Assembly: GCF_003667315.2 (NCBI RefSeq)
Contig: NZ_RCTZ02000007.1
Span: forward strand, 62,001-126,000
DNA length: 64,000 bases
Reading direction: 5' to 3'
Origin: Tropicibacter alexandrii
GTDB lineage: Bacteria > Pseudomonadota > Alphaproteobacteria > Rhodobacterales > Rhodobacteraceae
A program made the translations under genes and the position numbers. Below are positions 39,392-48,400 of the stretch, piece after piece; the first letter of the stretch is position 1; every line of letters begins with the position of its first letter. The notes beneath the pieces were generated by a model. It made no database searches, had not been told where the DNA came from, and saw nothing but the letters and a program-made list of their open reading frames with translations.

Positions 39392-39486
39392 CAAGGCCCT
39401 TCGAAGGGCCTTGGATCAAGCGCTTTGCAAAGCGCTTGTCACGCGTCTTCGAAGACGCGTCCCTCAAGGCGCTTCGAAGCGCCTTG
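39392..39486. repeat. cluster A: four tandem 22-bp TTCGAA-type palindromes
   Basis: Units at 39392-39413, 39417-39438, 39440-39461 and 39465-39486. Left halves are CAAGGCCC, CAAGCGCT, CACGCGTC and CAAGGCGC, each followed by TTCGAA (TTGCAA in the second unit) and the reverse complement of the left half. Units 1, 2 and 4 are perfect over 22 bases and unit 3 over 20. Gaps are 3, 1 and 3 bases. Unit 4 forms the last codons of the small membrane-protein gene on the minus strand. Confidence 0.9.
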
Positions 39487-39859
39487 CCCGCGCAGCTTCG
39501 ATCGTGGCGATCGTGGCTTGCGGGTCGGGCTGGAACTTGATCAGGTACTTGTCCCCGGCCTTGGTGATGATCTGCACCGCCGAGCCGATGGCGCGCAGTT
39601 TCGCGATCTGGTCCAGCGGCACGACGCGACCGGCGGGGCCGTGCAACGCGTCGCCGACAATGTCCCATTCATGTGCCAGTTCCTCGTCCATCAAGTACCA
39701 GCCGCGCACCGCGACGGCGGCCAGTCCGCCAATCGCACCGGTCCAGACATGGGGGCTGTCGATGATCCACAGGATCAGCATGCCCGCTCCCATGGCGAGC
39801 GCGGCCATGGTGGCGTGTGTGCGCAGATACGTGGCGCGATCGGCGCGGAAAGACGTCAT
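39464..39859 (-). CDS. small membrane protein of the pyr operon, unknown function
   Basis: 131 residues. Two hydrophobic segments at about 16-34 and 38-52 are followed by a soluble, PH-like domain (WDIVGDALHGPAGRVVPLDQIAKLRAIGSAVQIITKAGDKYLIKF). I do not recognise a named family. It sits between the tail-anchored protein and pyrC, all minus strand, so it is probably co-transcribed with pyrimidine genes. Its final residues RRFEAP are encoded by the last palindrome of cluster A, so the C-terminus was probably altered by acquisition of the repeat. Confidence 0.75.
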   Translation of the reverse strand: MTSFRADRATYLRTHATMAALAMGAGMLILWIIDSPHVWTGAIGGLAAVAVRGWYLMDEELAHEWDIVGDALHGPAGRVVPLDQIAKLRAIGSAVQIITKAGDKYLIKFQPDPQATIATIEAARARRFEAP

Positions 39860-39983
39860 GTCGCGCGCCTGCTGGCCTTGGACGGGCAGCGCGGGACAAG
39901 CCAGCCCGGCCTCGAGGTGCCCCTGATCGCCGAGCCGGCCACGCGCCGCGCCGCGTGGATGCCTGAACCGTCGCGGGTGCCGC

Positions 39984-40523
39984 TCATCGCAGGACCATGA
40001 CCATGACGGCGACCACGATCACCGCGAGGATGGCAACGATGAGTTTCAGCGTGGTCGAACTGCCTTTGCCCGGTCCGGCGGGGTTGGCCGACGACAGGCC
40101 CCGCGCGGATGTCGTCTTGATCGGGGCGCTGCGTCCGGCGGGTTTCGTTTCGGCATATGTGCCGAGGTGGCGCAGCGGCGTTTGCACGGTCAGGGTCTGG
40201 GTCGTGTTCTCGAAGGCCTGCGCGGGCAGGGCGATCACCGTGCCCTTGAGTGCATCCAACCGCGCGCGATCCCCGGCCAGCGCCGCGCTCGAAACGCCAT
40301 GCGCCTGTTGAAGGTAGGTCGACAGCGGCATCCCTTCGAGGTCGCGAATGTCGATCACATCGACAAAGCCGGGGCGCAGCTTCGTGGCACCCAGCCCGTA
40401 TTTCAAAGGGTATTCGCCGGTGCCCGCCATGGTGGTGTAGCGCTCGACCGCCTCGGGGGGCAGGTCCAGCAGGAACAGGCGCAGCGTATCGGTTTCCGAT
40501 CCGTTGATCTGAAGGGTGGTCAT
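39984..40523 (-). CDS. tail-anchored protein of the pyr operon, unknown function
   Basis: 179 residues. The first 130 are soluble ([53 protein letters not shown]). A Pro/Gly/Ser/Thr linker leads to one C-terminal hydrophobic helix ([21 protein letters not shown]), so it should be a tail-anchored inner-membrane protein facing the cytosol. Its ATG overlaps the pyrB stop by 4 bases, a strong sign of co-expression with aspartate transcarbamoylase. No family name can be given. Confidence 0.78.
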   Translation of the reverse strand: MTTLQINGSETDTLRLFLLDLPPEAVERYTTMAGTGEYPLKYGLGATKLRPGFVDVIDIRDLEGMPLSTYLQQAHGVSSAALAGDRARLDALKGTVIALPAQAFENTTQTLTVQTPLRHLGTYAETKPAGRSAPIKTTSARGLSSANPAGPGKGSSTTLKLIVAILAVIVVAVMVMVLR

Positions 40524-41470
40524 GCCATGACCTCCTTGGGGTTTGCGCGCAGGTTGCGCGCCAGCAGGTCCATCGCGGCCATGCGCACGGCGACACCCAT
40601 TTCCACCTGATCCTGAATGACCGAACGGTTGATGTCATCGGCGATGGTGCCGTCGATCTCGACACCCCGGTTCATGGGGCCGGGATGCATGACGATGGCG
40701 TCTTCCTTGGCGTAAGACAGCTTTTCCGCGTCCAGCCCGTAGCGGTGGTAATATTCGCGGGTCGAGGGGATGAAGCCGCCGTCCATGCGTTCCTTTTGCA
40801 GGCGCAGCATCATCACGACATCCACGTCGCGCAGCCCTTCGCGCATATCGTCATAAACCTCGACGCCGAAATGCTCGATCCCCGAGGGCACCAGCGTCGA
40901 TGGCCCGACAAGGCGGATGCGGTTTTCCATCTTGTGCAGCAGCAGGATGTTGGACCGCGCCACGCGGGAATGGGCGATGTCGCCGCAAATGGCGATGTTC
41001 AGGCGGTGCAGACGGCCCTTGGCGCGGCGGATGGTCAGCGCGTCCAGCAGGGCCTGCGTGGGGTGCTCGTGCCGCCCGTCACCCGCGTTCAGCACCGCAC
41101 AGTTGACCTTTTGCGCCAGCAGATCGACCGCGCCGGAATGCGGGTGACGCACGACCAGCAGGTCGGGATGCATGGCGTTCAGAGTCATAGCGGTGTCGAT
41201 CAGGGTCTCGCCTTTCTTGATCGACGAGGCCTGCATCGACATGTTCATCACATCCGCGCCCAGACGCTTGCCCGCCAGTTCGAAACTGGCCTGCGTGCGG
41301 GTGGAATTTTCAAAGAACATGTTGATCTGAGTCAGACCCGACAGCGCCTGTGCGTGCTTGTCGCGGCGACGGCCCAAGGCGACGTAATCGTCGGCGAGGT
41401 CCAGCAAGGTGGTGATCTCGTCGGGGCGCAGGGGGTCTATTCCCAGAAGGTGACGTTGGTCGAAGCGCAT
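40520..41470 (-). CDS. pyrB: aspartate carbamoyltransferase, catalytic subunit
   Basis: 316 residues. The carbamoyl-phosphate motif [16 protein letters not shown] near 51-66 and the aspartate-side segment near [10 protein letters not shown] are intact. It makes carbamoyl-aspartate in pyrimidine synthesis. AGAGGA precedes the ATG. It is first in the operon with two small membrane proteins, the PyrC-like protein and plsY. The divergent gap to the uracil-DNA glycosylase contains a family 3 hairpin. No pyrI gene is present. Confidence 0.96.
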   Translation of the reverse strand: MRFDQRHLLGIDPLRPDEITTLLDLADDYVALGRRRDKHAQALSGLTQINMFFENSTRTQASFELAGKRLGADVMNMSMQASSIKKGETLIDTAMTLNAMHPDLLVVRHPHSGAVDLLAQKVNCAVLNAGDGRHEHPTQALLDALTIRRAKGRLHRLNIAICGDIAHSRVARSNILLLHKMENRIRLVGPSTLVPSGIEHFGVEVYDDMREGLRDVDVVMMLRLQKERMDGGFIPSTREYYHRYGLDAEKLSYAKEDAIVMHPGPMNRGVEIDGTIADDINRSVIQDQVEMGVAVRMAAMDLLARNLRANPKEVMA

Positions 41471-41538
41471 CGGGTCCTCTTGGCAAGCCTGCCGGTCTTG
41501 TATGGTCTGCGCCGGGCTCGGGCAAGGGCGGGGCTTGG

Positions 41539-41564
41539 GTAGGATGGGTCTAAACCCATCCTAC
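41539..41564. repeat. repeat family 3, second copy upstream of uracil-DNA glycosylase gene
   Basis: Arms GTAGGATGGGT and ACCCATCCTAC with a CTAA loop. The arms match the first 11 bases of the atpD-atpC palindrome. It lies in the divergent promoter region between pyrB and the glycosylase gene. Confidence 0.85.
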
Positions 41565-41604
41565 TGCGTTTTCCTTTCCGTAAGGCAGGGATAAGGTGGC
41601 CCGC

Positions 41605-42387
41605 ATGGAATCGGCATTGGACTGGCATACGGCGCGCGCGCTGCTCGAATGGCAATTCGAGATGGGGGTGGACGAGGCGATCCTCGACCAGCCCATGGAC
41701 CGCTTCGCCGTGGAACAGGCTGCGCGGGAAGCCGCCGAAGCGCGGAAGTCGACCCTGCCCGCCGCCGGTCCCACCCGCGTCCAGCGGGTCGAAATCGACC
41801 CGGTGGGCGAAGCCGAGGCCGCCGCAAGGGCCGCCACGTCGCTCGATGCGCTGCGGGCTGCCATGGACGGGTTCGAGCATTGCCACCTCAAACGCGGCGC
41901 GCGCAATCTCGTCTTCTCGGACGGCGTGCCCGGTGCCAAGGTGATGCTCGTGGGCGAGGCACCGGGGCGCGACGAAGACCTGCAAGGCAAACCCTTCGTC
42001 GGCAAGGCGGGTCAACTGCTCGACCGGATGCTCGCGCCGATCGGCCTGTCGCGCGCCGAGTCGGTCTACATCACCAATGTGCTGCCGTGGCGTCCGCCGC
42101 AAAACCGCGATCCCAAGCCCGAGGAAATCGCGATGATGCTGCCTTTCCTGCTGCGCCATATCGCGCTGGCCAAGCCCGACCTGCTTGTCATCGTCGGCAA
42201 CATCTCCTGTCAGGCGCTGCTGGGGAAACGTGGTATCACGCGGCTGCGCGGCATCTGGACCAGCGCCGCCGGTAAACCGGCCTTGCCGATCTTTCACCCG
42301 GCCTACCTTCTGCGCAACCCGGCCGCCAAGCGCGAGGCGTGGGCGGATATGCTGGCGCTGCGCGCCAAATTGGAGTCAGGACAATGA
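41605..42387 (+). CDS. uracil-DNA glycosylase, family 4-like
   Basis: 260 residues from the ATG; an in-frame GTG three codons earlier is possible. Active-site motifs GEAPGRDED and HPAYLLR and the QGKPFVGKAGQLLDRML and LPWRPPQNR segments match family 4 uracil-DNA glycosylases. It removes uracil from DNA. Thermophilic family 4 enzymes hold a 4Fe-4S cluster with four Cys; only two Cys are present here (in FEHCHLK and GNISCQALL), so the cluster is probably absent, as in an alphaproteobacterial side branch. The N-terminal 80 residues are an Ala-rich extension. It overlaps the LysE gene by 4 bases. Confidence 0.88.
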   Translation: MESALDWHTARALLEWQFEMGVDEAILDQPMDRFAVEQAAREAAEARKSTLPAAGPTRVQRVEIDPVGEAEAAARAATSLDALRAAMDGFEHCHLKRGARNLVFSDGVPGAKVMLVGEAPGRDEDLQGKPFVGKAGQLLDRMLAPIGLSRAESVYITNVLPWRPPQNRDPKPEEIAMMLPFLLRHIALAKPDLLVIVGNISCQALLGKRGITRLRGIWTSAAGKPALPIFHPAYLLRNPAAKREAWADMLALRAKLESGQ

Positions 42388-42992
42388 TCGTCGATCCGGT
42401 GATGCTGCTGGCTTTCATTCCGGCGGGGCTGGCGCTGAACATCACGCCCGGCCCGGACATGCTGTTCTGCCTTGCCCAAGGGTTGAAAGGCGGCCCGCGC
42501 GCCGGTTGGGCGGCCTCGACCGGGGTCGGATTGGGCGGTGTGGTGCATGTGACGCTGGCGGGTCTGGGGCTTGGCGCGTTGGTTGCGGCGCTGCCCGGTG
42601 CCTTCGACGTGATCCGTTGGGTCGGCGCGGCCTATCTGGCGTGGATCGCATGGAAGACCCTCAGGACGCCGCTCGCCGGGGGCGATGCCCCCGCGATGAC
42701 CCCGGCCAAGGCGCTGCGGCAGGGCTTTGTCGTCAACCTGACCAACCCGAAATACATCCTCTTCGTGCTGGCCTTCGTGCCGCAATTCGTGGACCCGGCC
42801 CGCGCCGTGCTGCCGCAATTCCTTGTCTTCGGATCGCTGATGATCCTTGGCGGGCTGGTGGTGAACGGGCTGGTGGGGCAGTTCGCGGGCCTGCTGCGCA
42901 AGCGGCTGCAGGGCGGCACGCGGACCGAACGCACCTTGCGCTATCTCTGTGCCACGCTGTTTGGCGGCCTCGCCCTGCGGCTGGCGATATAA
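42384..42992 (+). CDS. LysE/RhtB family amino-acid exporter
   Basis: 202 residues from the ATG overlapping the glycosylase stop (ATGA). LAFIPAGLALNITPGPDMLFCLAQGLKGG is the diagnostic N-terminal motif of LysE/RhtB translocators, and about six membrane helices follow. It exports amino acids or related metabolites (homoserine, threonine, leucine types) across the inner membrane. Substrate unknown. moaB follows after 9 bases. Confidence 0.9.
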   Translation: MIVDPVMLLAFIPAGLALNITPGPDMLFCLAQGLKGGPRAGWAASTGVGLGGVVHVTLAGLGLGALVAALPGAFDVIRWVGAAYLAWIAWKTLRTPLAGGDAPAMTPAKALRQGFVVNLTNPKYILFVLAFVPQFVDPARAVLPQFLVFGSLMILGGLVVNGLVGQFAGLLRKRLQGGTRTERTLRYLCATLFGGLALRLAI

Positions 42993-43001
42993 GGAAAGAC
43001 C

Positions 43002-43544
43002 ATGAGCCGAATCGACCAGTCCAAGGACTTCATCCCCGTGCGCATCGCCATCCTGACCGTCAGCGACACGCGCGGTCTGGCCGAGGATCGGTCGGGCGAT
43101 ACGCTGGTCGCGCGTCTGACAGAGGCGGGGCATGTGCTGGCCGACCGCAAGATCATCCGCGATGAACGGGCCGAGATCGCCGACCAGTTGCGCGCATGGA
43201 TCGCCGATCCGGAGGTCGACGTGGTGATTTCAACCGGCGGCACGGGCCTGACGGGGCGGGATGTCACCGTCGAGGCGCATCGCGAAGTCTACGAGAAGGA
43301 GATCGACGCCTTCGGCACGGTCTTTACCATGGTGTCGTTCCAGAAGATCGGCACCAGCGCGGTGCAAAGCCGCGCGACGGGCGGCGTTGCGGGCGGCACC
43401 TATCTGTTCGCGCTGCCCGGCTCGACCGGCGCGTGCAAGGATGCGTGGGACGAAATCTTGCGCTGGCAGTTGGATTACCGCCACCGCCCCTGCAACTTCG
43501 TCGAGATCTTCCCCCGGCTGGACGAACATCAGCGCCGCAAGTGA
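43002..43544 (+). CDS. moaB: molybdenum cofactor biosynthesis protein B
   Basis: 180 residues. ILTVSDTRGLAEDRSGD, ISTGGTGLTGRDVT and FALPGSTGACKDAWDEIL are the MoaB/MogA adenylyltransferase-fold motifs. It takes part in molybdopterin maturation (adenylylation step in the MogA-like branch). AAGGAAAG precedes the ATG. It is last in the glycosylase-LysE-moaB series. No other moa genes are in the window. Confidence 0.93.
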   Translation: MSRIDQSKDFIPVRIAILTVSDTRGLAEDRSGDTLVARLTEAGHVLADRKIIRDERAEIADQLRAWIADPEVDVVISTGGTGLTGRDVTVEAHREVYEKEIDAFGTVFTMVSFQKIGTSAVQSRATGGVAGGTYLFALPGSTGACKDAWDEILRWQLDYRHRPCNFVEIFPRLDEHQRRK

Positions 43545-43642
43545 CCCTCGGCAGCGTGCGACCGGGGGCGGTCATTCGCCGCGCTTGGATCAAAAGCCGG
43601 AAAATTCGCGCAATTGTGCGACGGGAAAGCGCCGTGTGACCG

Positions 43643-43648
43643 TATAAT
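43643..43648 (+). promoter_or_regulatory. candidate -10 box for the RND efflux operon
   Basis: A perfect TATAAT lies 69 bases before the adaptor ATG. No good -35 is seen at 16-18 bases upstream (GACGGG), so the call rests on the -10 alone. Confidence 0.3.
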
Positions 43649-43716
43649 GTCGTGGTAGGTCGAAATTCTCGGCTTATATGCAAACGTTGACAACGATCAC
43701 CACGCGAGCACCGCCC

Positions 43717-45174
43717 ATGCGCTTTCTCCGCAAGAGCCTTCTGGGGCTCTTTCTCCTGTCCTTGACCCTCGGGCTGCTGGCCTATGCGGGGGTCTTGGTC
43801 CGTGACGCCGTACAGGTGCGGCTGAACGAGGAACCGCGCGTGCCGCGTGCCCGCGAGCGGGTGTTCGCGGTCAACGTGGTGCCGGTGGAGTTCGGCACGG
43901 TGGTCCCCGAACTGGCCGCTTTTGGCGAGGTGCAAAGCCGCCGCACGCTGGAATTGCGCGCCGCCACGGGGGGAACCTTGATGGACCTCGCCGAGGACTT
44001 CGTCGAGGGCGGTCGCGTCGAGGCGGGGCAATTGCTGGCGCGGGTCAATCCGGCGGATGCAGAGGCGGCGCTGTCGCGCGCCGAGAGCGACGTTCTGGAT
44101 GCCGAACTGGAAACCCGCGAGGCCGCGCGCGCCCTTGAACTGGCGCGCGACGAACTGGCCGCCGCCGAGGATCAGGTGGCGCTGCGCGAGCAGGCGCTGC
44201 AACGGCAACGCGACCTGCTGGAGCGCAATGTCGGCACGGCCGCGGCGGTCGAGACCGCCGAACTGGCCGTGTCCTCGGCCCGGCAGGCGGTCCTGACCCG
44301 CAGGCAGGCGCTGGCCAGCGCCGAGGCGCGGATCGATCAGGCCGCCAGCGCCGGGAAACGCGCGCAGCTTGCCCGTGAAGAGGCGCAAAGGCGCCTCGAC
44401 GATACCGAGATACGCGCCCAGTTCGCCGGGACATTGACCGATGTGAACGTTGTGGCCGGACGGCTGGTATCCGCGAATGAACGGTTGGGATCGCTGATCG
44501 ACCTCGGCGCGCTCGAAGTGGCCTTCCGCGTCTCGACCCAGCAATACGCGCGCCTTTTGGACGATGACGGGCGCTTGCGCCCGGCGGGGGTGACGGTGAC
44601 GCTGGATGTGTTCGGCACGAACATCACCGCCCAAGGCACCCTGTCGCGCGATGGCGCGGCGGTGGGCGAGGGACAGACCGGGCGGTTGCTGTTCGCGTCT
44701 CTGGACGCGGCGCGGGGCTTCAAGCCGGGCGATTTCGTGACGGTGACGCTGGCGGAGCCGGCGCTCGACTTCGTCGCGCGCCTGCCGGCTACGGCGGTGG
44801 ATGCGGGCGATCAGGTCCTGATGGTAGGGGAGGAAGACCGGCTGGAAGTCGTCGACGTGCGCGTCATGCGCCGTCAGGGGGATGACGTGCTGATCCGTGC
44901 GCGTGACCTTGCGGGACGCGAGGTGGTGGCCGAACGCACGCCCCTGCTGGGGGCCGGAATCAAGGTCAAGCCCTTGCGCGCCGGTGGGGACGAGGCCCCT
45001 GCGGAACCGGAGATGCTGGAACTGACCGAGGAACGGCGGGCGCGGCTGGTCGCCTTCATCGAGGGCAACACGCGGATGCCTGCCGAGGCCAAGACCCGGA
45101 TCTTGGCGCAACTCGCGCAGCCCAAGGTCCCCGCTCAGACCGTCGAACGGATCGAGTCGCGGATGGGGGGCTGA
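43717..45174 (+). CDS. RND efflux periplasmic adaptor (membrane fusion protein)
   Basis: 485 residues from the ATG at MRFLRKSLLG; an ATG 13 codons earlier is the alternative and neither has a clear ribosome site. A signal anchor spans about 8-28. A biotinyl-lipoyl-like half (FGEVQSRRTLELRAATGGTL), a long alpha-hairpin rich in Ala/Glu/Arg/Leu, and a beta-barrel part (DTEIRAQFAGTLTDVNVVAGRLV) follow in the usual order. It bridges the RND pump and an outer-membrane channel; no channel gene is adjacent. The operon spacer to the pump gene holds the cluster B palindromes. Confidence 0.9.
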   Translation: MRFLRKSLLGLFLLSLTLGLLAYAGVLVRDAVQVRLNEEPRVPRARERVFAVNVVPVEFGTVVPELAAFGEVQSRRTLELRAATGGTLMDLAEDFVEGGRVEAGQLLARVNPADAEAALSRAESDVLDAELETREAARALELARDELAAAEDQVALREQALQRQRDLLERNVGTAAAVETAELAVSSARQAVLTRRQALASAEARIDQAASAGKRAQLAREEAQRRLDDTEIRAQFAGTLTDVNVVAGRLVSANERLGSLIDLGALEVAFRVSTQQYARLLDDDGRLRPAGVTVTLDVFGTNITAQGTLSRDGAAVGEGQTGRLLFASLDAARGFKPGDFVTVTLAEPALDFVARLPATAVDAGDQVLMVGEEDRLEVVDVRVMRRQGDDVLIRARDLAGREVVAERTPLLGAGIKVKPLRAGGDEAPAEPEMLELTEERRARLVAFIEGNTRMPAEAKTRILAQLAQPKVPAQTVERIESRMGG

Positions 45175-45231
45175 GATGGCAGAAGACAACGGACGCACAT
45201 CCCGGCGCATCCTTTGGACCGGATCGCGGGA

Positions 45232-45385
45232 CAACTGCCTTCGAAGGCAGTTGCAAATCCATTCGAATGGATTTGGCCCCCAGTCTCAAAGGGGCGCGCG
45301 GCCTCGCCAACAGAGCCTGACGATCGCCGCGCAGCGCCCCACAAATTCCTTCGAAGGAATTTGCAAGCCCGTTCGAACGGGCTTC
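45232..45385. repeat. cluster B: two abutting pairs of 22-bp TTCGAA palindromes flanking a larger stem
   Basis: Units at 45232-45253, 45254-45275, 45342-45363 and 45364-45385. Left halves are CAACTGCC, CAAATCCA, CAAATTCC and CAAGCCCG, each followed by TTCGAA and the complementary right half. The first three are perfect over 22 bases and the last over 20. Between the pairs lies GGGGCGCGCGGC (45291-45302), able to pair with GCCGCG-CAG-CGCCCC (45326-45340). The whole sits between the adaptor and pump genes of one operon, 25 bases before the pump ATG. Confidence 0.9.
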
Positions 45386-45397
45386 CCCCCTCGCGCC

Positions 45398-45410
45398 GGG
45401 AGGTCCTCCC
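45398..45410 (+). promoter_or_regulatory. palindromic ribosome-binding site of the RND pump gene
   Basis: GGGAGGTCCTCCC lies directly before the ATG at 45411. The GGGAGG ribosome site is one arm of a 5-bp stem (GGGAG-GTC-CTCCC), so it can be masked in the mRNA. Confidence 0.5.
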
Positions 45411-48400
45411 ATGCGTAACATGCCGCGCAGCGCCGGGGGCATCTTGTCCTATTTCACGCGTCACCCGACCATCGCCAACCTTCTGCTCGTCATCTTGCTG
45501 GCCTCTGGCCTGCTGGCGGCGCCGAACATGCGCGCGCAGTTCTTTCCCGATGTAATCATCGACAATGTCAGCGTCTCTGTCCGTTGGGACGGTGCCGGGT
45601 CCGAGGACGTGGACGCCGCCATCGTCCAAGTGCTCGAACCGGCCCTGCTGTCCGTGGAAGGCGTCGAAAGCTCCGAGGCGACCTCGCGCGAGGGGCGCGC
45701 CTCGATCCGGCTCGAATTCGAGCCGGGCTGGGACATGTCCCGCGCCGCCGACGATGTGCAGACCGCGGTCGACGCGGTCGGCAACCTCCCCGAAGAGGCC
45801 GAGGACCCGGAGGTGACGCGCGGCGCTTGGCGCGACCGCGTCACGGACGTGGTCGTCACCGGGCCGGTGGGAGTCGACCAGCTGGGACGCTTTGCCGATG
45901 AATTCGTCGTTCGGCTCTTTGCCGAAGGCGTCACGCGCACCACCATTCAGGGCCTCGCGGCGCCGGAGACGATCGTCGAAGTGCCGTCCGCGAATCTCAT
46001 CGCCCATGACATCACCATGCGCGAAATCGCCAGTGCCATCGCGGCGGAGGTCGATGCCGACCCGGCCGGAGATGTGGGCGGTGCTGGCGCGCGCGTGCGC
46101 ACGGGGGTCGAGAAACGCAGCGCCGAGGATATCTCGGGCATCGTCCTGCGCTCGAATCCCGATGGCTCCAACCTGACCATTGGCGATGTCGCGACCATCC
46201 GGGTCGAGGGCATCGACCGCGAGCGCAGCTATTTCGTCGGTCCCAATCCAGCGATCTCGATTCGGGTCGACCGGTCCGACCGGGGGGACGCCATCGGCAT
46301 CCAGCAGGATGTCGAGCGCATCGCGGCTGAGTTTCAGGCCTCGTTGCCCGACGGGGTCAGCGTCGACCTGATCCGCACCCGGGCCGAGGCGATCACCGGG
46401 CGCCTCAACATCCTGCTCGACAACGCGCTGAGCGGGCTGGGGCTGGTCATCATCCTGCTGTTCTTGTTCCTCAACACCCGGACGGCCTTCTGGGTGGCGG
46501 CGGGCATCCCGACGGCGATGCTGTCGGCGATTGCCCTGATGTACGTGGCCGGGCTGACGCTGAACATGATCTCGCTGTTCGCGCTGATCATCACGTTGGG
46601 CATCGTCGTCGACGATGCCATCGTCGTGGGCGAGCATTCGGACCACCGCGCACGGTCTGGGCTTGGCCCGTACGAGGCGGCCGAAAGCGCCGCGCAGCGG
46701 ATGGCGCTGCCGGTGTTTTCCGCGACGCTGACCACGGTCATCGCCTTCTTTGGCCTGACGGCGATCTCCGGGCGGTTCGGCGATCTGATCGCCGACATTC
46801 CCTTTACCGTGATCGTGGTCCTGCTGGCCTCACTGGTGGAATGCTTCCTGATCCTGCCGCATCACATGGCACAGGCGCTGAAACATTCGGGCGAGCGGCA
46901 TTGGTATGACATGCCCTCGCGCATGGTGAACCGGGGCTTTCGCTGGATCCGCGACACGCTGTTCCGTCCGCTGATACGTCTGGTCATCGCGATGCGCTAC
47001 GCGGTGCTGGCCGGGGCGGTCGTGCTGCTGGCCTCCCAAGTGGCGCTGCTGATCAAGGGCGACGTGCAATGGCGCTTCTTCAACTCGCCGGAACAATCGT
47101 CCGTGACGGGTAACTTCGCCATGGCACCGGGCGCCACGCGCGCCGATACGCTGGCGCAGATGCGCATGTTCCAGCAGGCGGTCGAGGATCTGGGCCGCGA
47201 ATACGAGGAACGCCACGGCCTGAACCCGCTGGCCTATGTCATGGCCGAGATCGGCGGCAATGCGGGCCGGGGGCTGGCTGGTACGGATACCAAGGATGCC
47301 GACCAGCTGGGCGGCATCTCGATCGAACTGATCGAGGCCGACCTGCGGCCCTATTCGTCTTATGCCTTCGTCGGGGAGTTGCAGGACCGGGTGCCCAACC
47401 ACCCGATGGTCGAGACGATCTCCTTCCGCTCTTGGCGCTCCGGCCCCGGTGGCGACGCGCTGGACGTGCAGTTCTACGGCGCCAGCGCCGAGGTGCTGAA
47501 ACAGGCGTCAGAGGCGCTGAAGACCGCCGTGGCGCGCTTTCCGGAGGTTTCGGCGGTCGAGGACAACCTCGCCTACGACAAGGAAGAGTTGATCCTTGAA
47601 CTGACACCGCAGGGGCAGGCGCTGGGGTTTGACATCGACGGGCTGGGATCGGTGCTGCGCAACCGTCTGGGCGGGATCGAGGCGGCGACCTATCCGGTGG
47701 GACCGCGCTCGGCGGCGATCCGGGTGGACCTGCCCGAGGGCGAATTGACGGCGGATTTCCTTGAACGCACGCAGATGCGCACGCCCGCGGGGGCCTACGT
47801 TCAGCTGGCCGATATCGTCAGCGTCGAGCGGCGCACGGGCTTCAGCACGGTGCGGCGCGAAAACGGCATCCGGGTGATTTCGGTGACGGGCGACATCTCC
47901 GAAGACGACCCCGCGCGCGCGACCGAGATCATGCAGGCGCTGGAGCAGGACATCCTGCCGGGCATCGCAGAGACGCAGCAGGTGGACTACCGGCTGAGCG
48001 GGCTGAGCGAACAGGAAGATGACTTCCTCAACGACGCCCGCAACGGGCTGATCATGGTGCTGCTGGGCATCTACCTTGTGCTTGCATGGGTCTTTGCCAG
48101 TTGGACCCGGCCAATGGTGGTGATGGCGATCATTCCCTTTGGACTGGTCGGCACTATCTATGGCCATGCGCATTGGGACGTGCCGATGAGCATGTTCACC
48201 GTGGTTGGCCTGTTGGGGATGACGGGGATCATCATCAACGATTCCATCGTGTTGGTGACGCAGATCGATGAATATGCAGCGGAGAGGGGGCTGATCCCGT
48301 CGATCATCGACGGCGCGGCGGACCGCCTTCGAGCCGTCTTCCTGACGACCGCCACGACGGTGCTGGGCTTGGCGCCGCTGCTCTATGAACGCTCTGCCGA

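Noticed and set aside
39392-39486. Cluster A considered as a CRISPR array or a simple terminator
   Set aside because: The units differ in sequence and spacers are 1-3 bases, so it is not CRISPR; four successive perfect palindromes without T-tracts are not an ordinary terminator.
45176-45418. An 80-codon frame starting two bases after the adaptor stop
   Set aside because: It runs through all of the cluster B palindromes; its composition is explained by the repeats and it resembles no protein.
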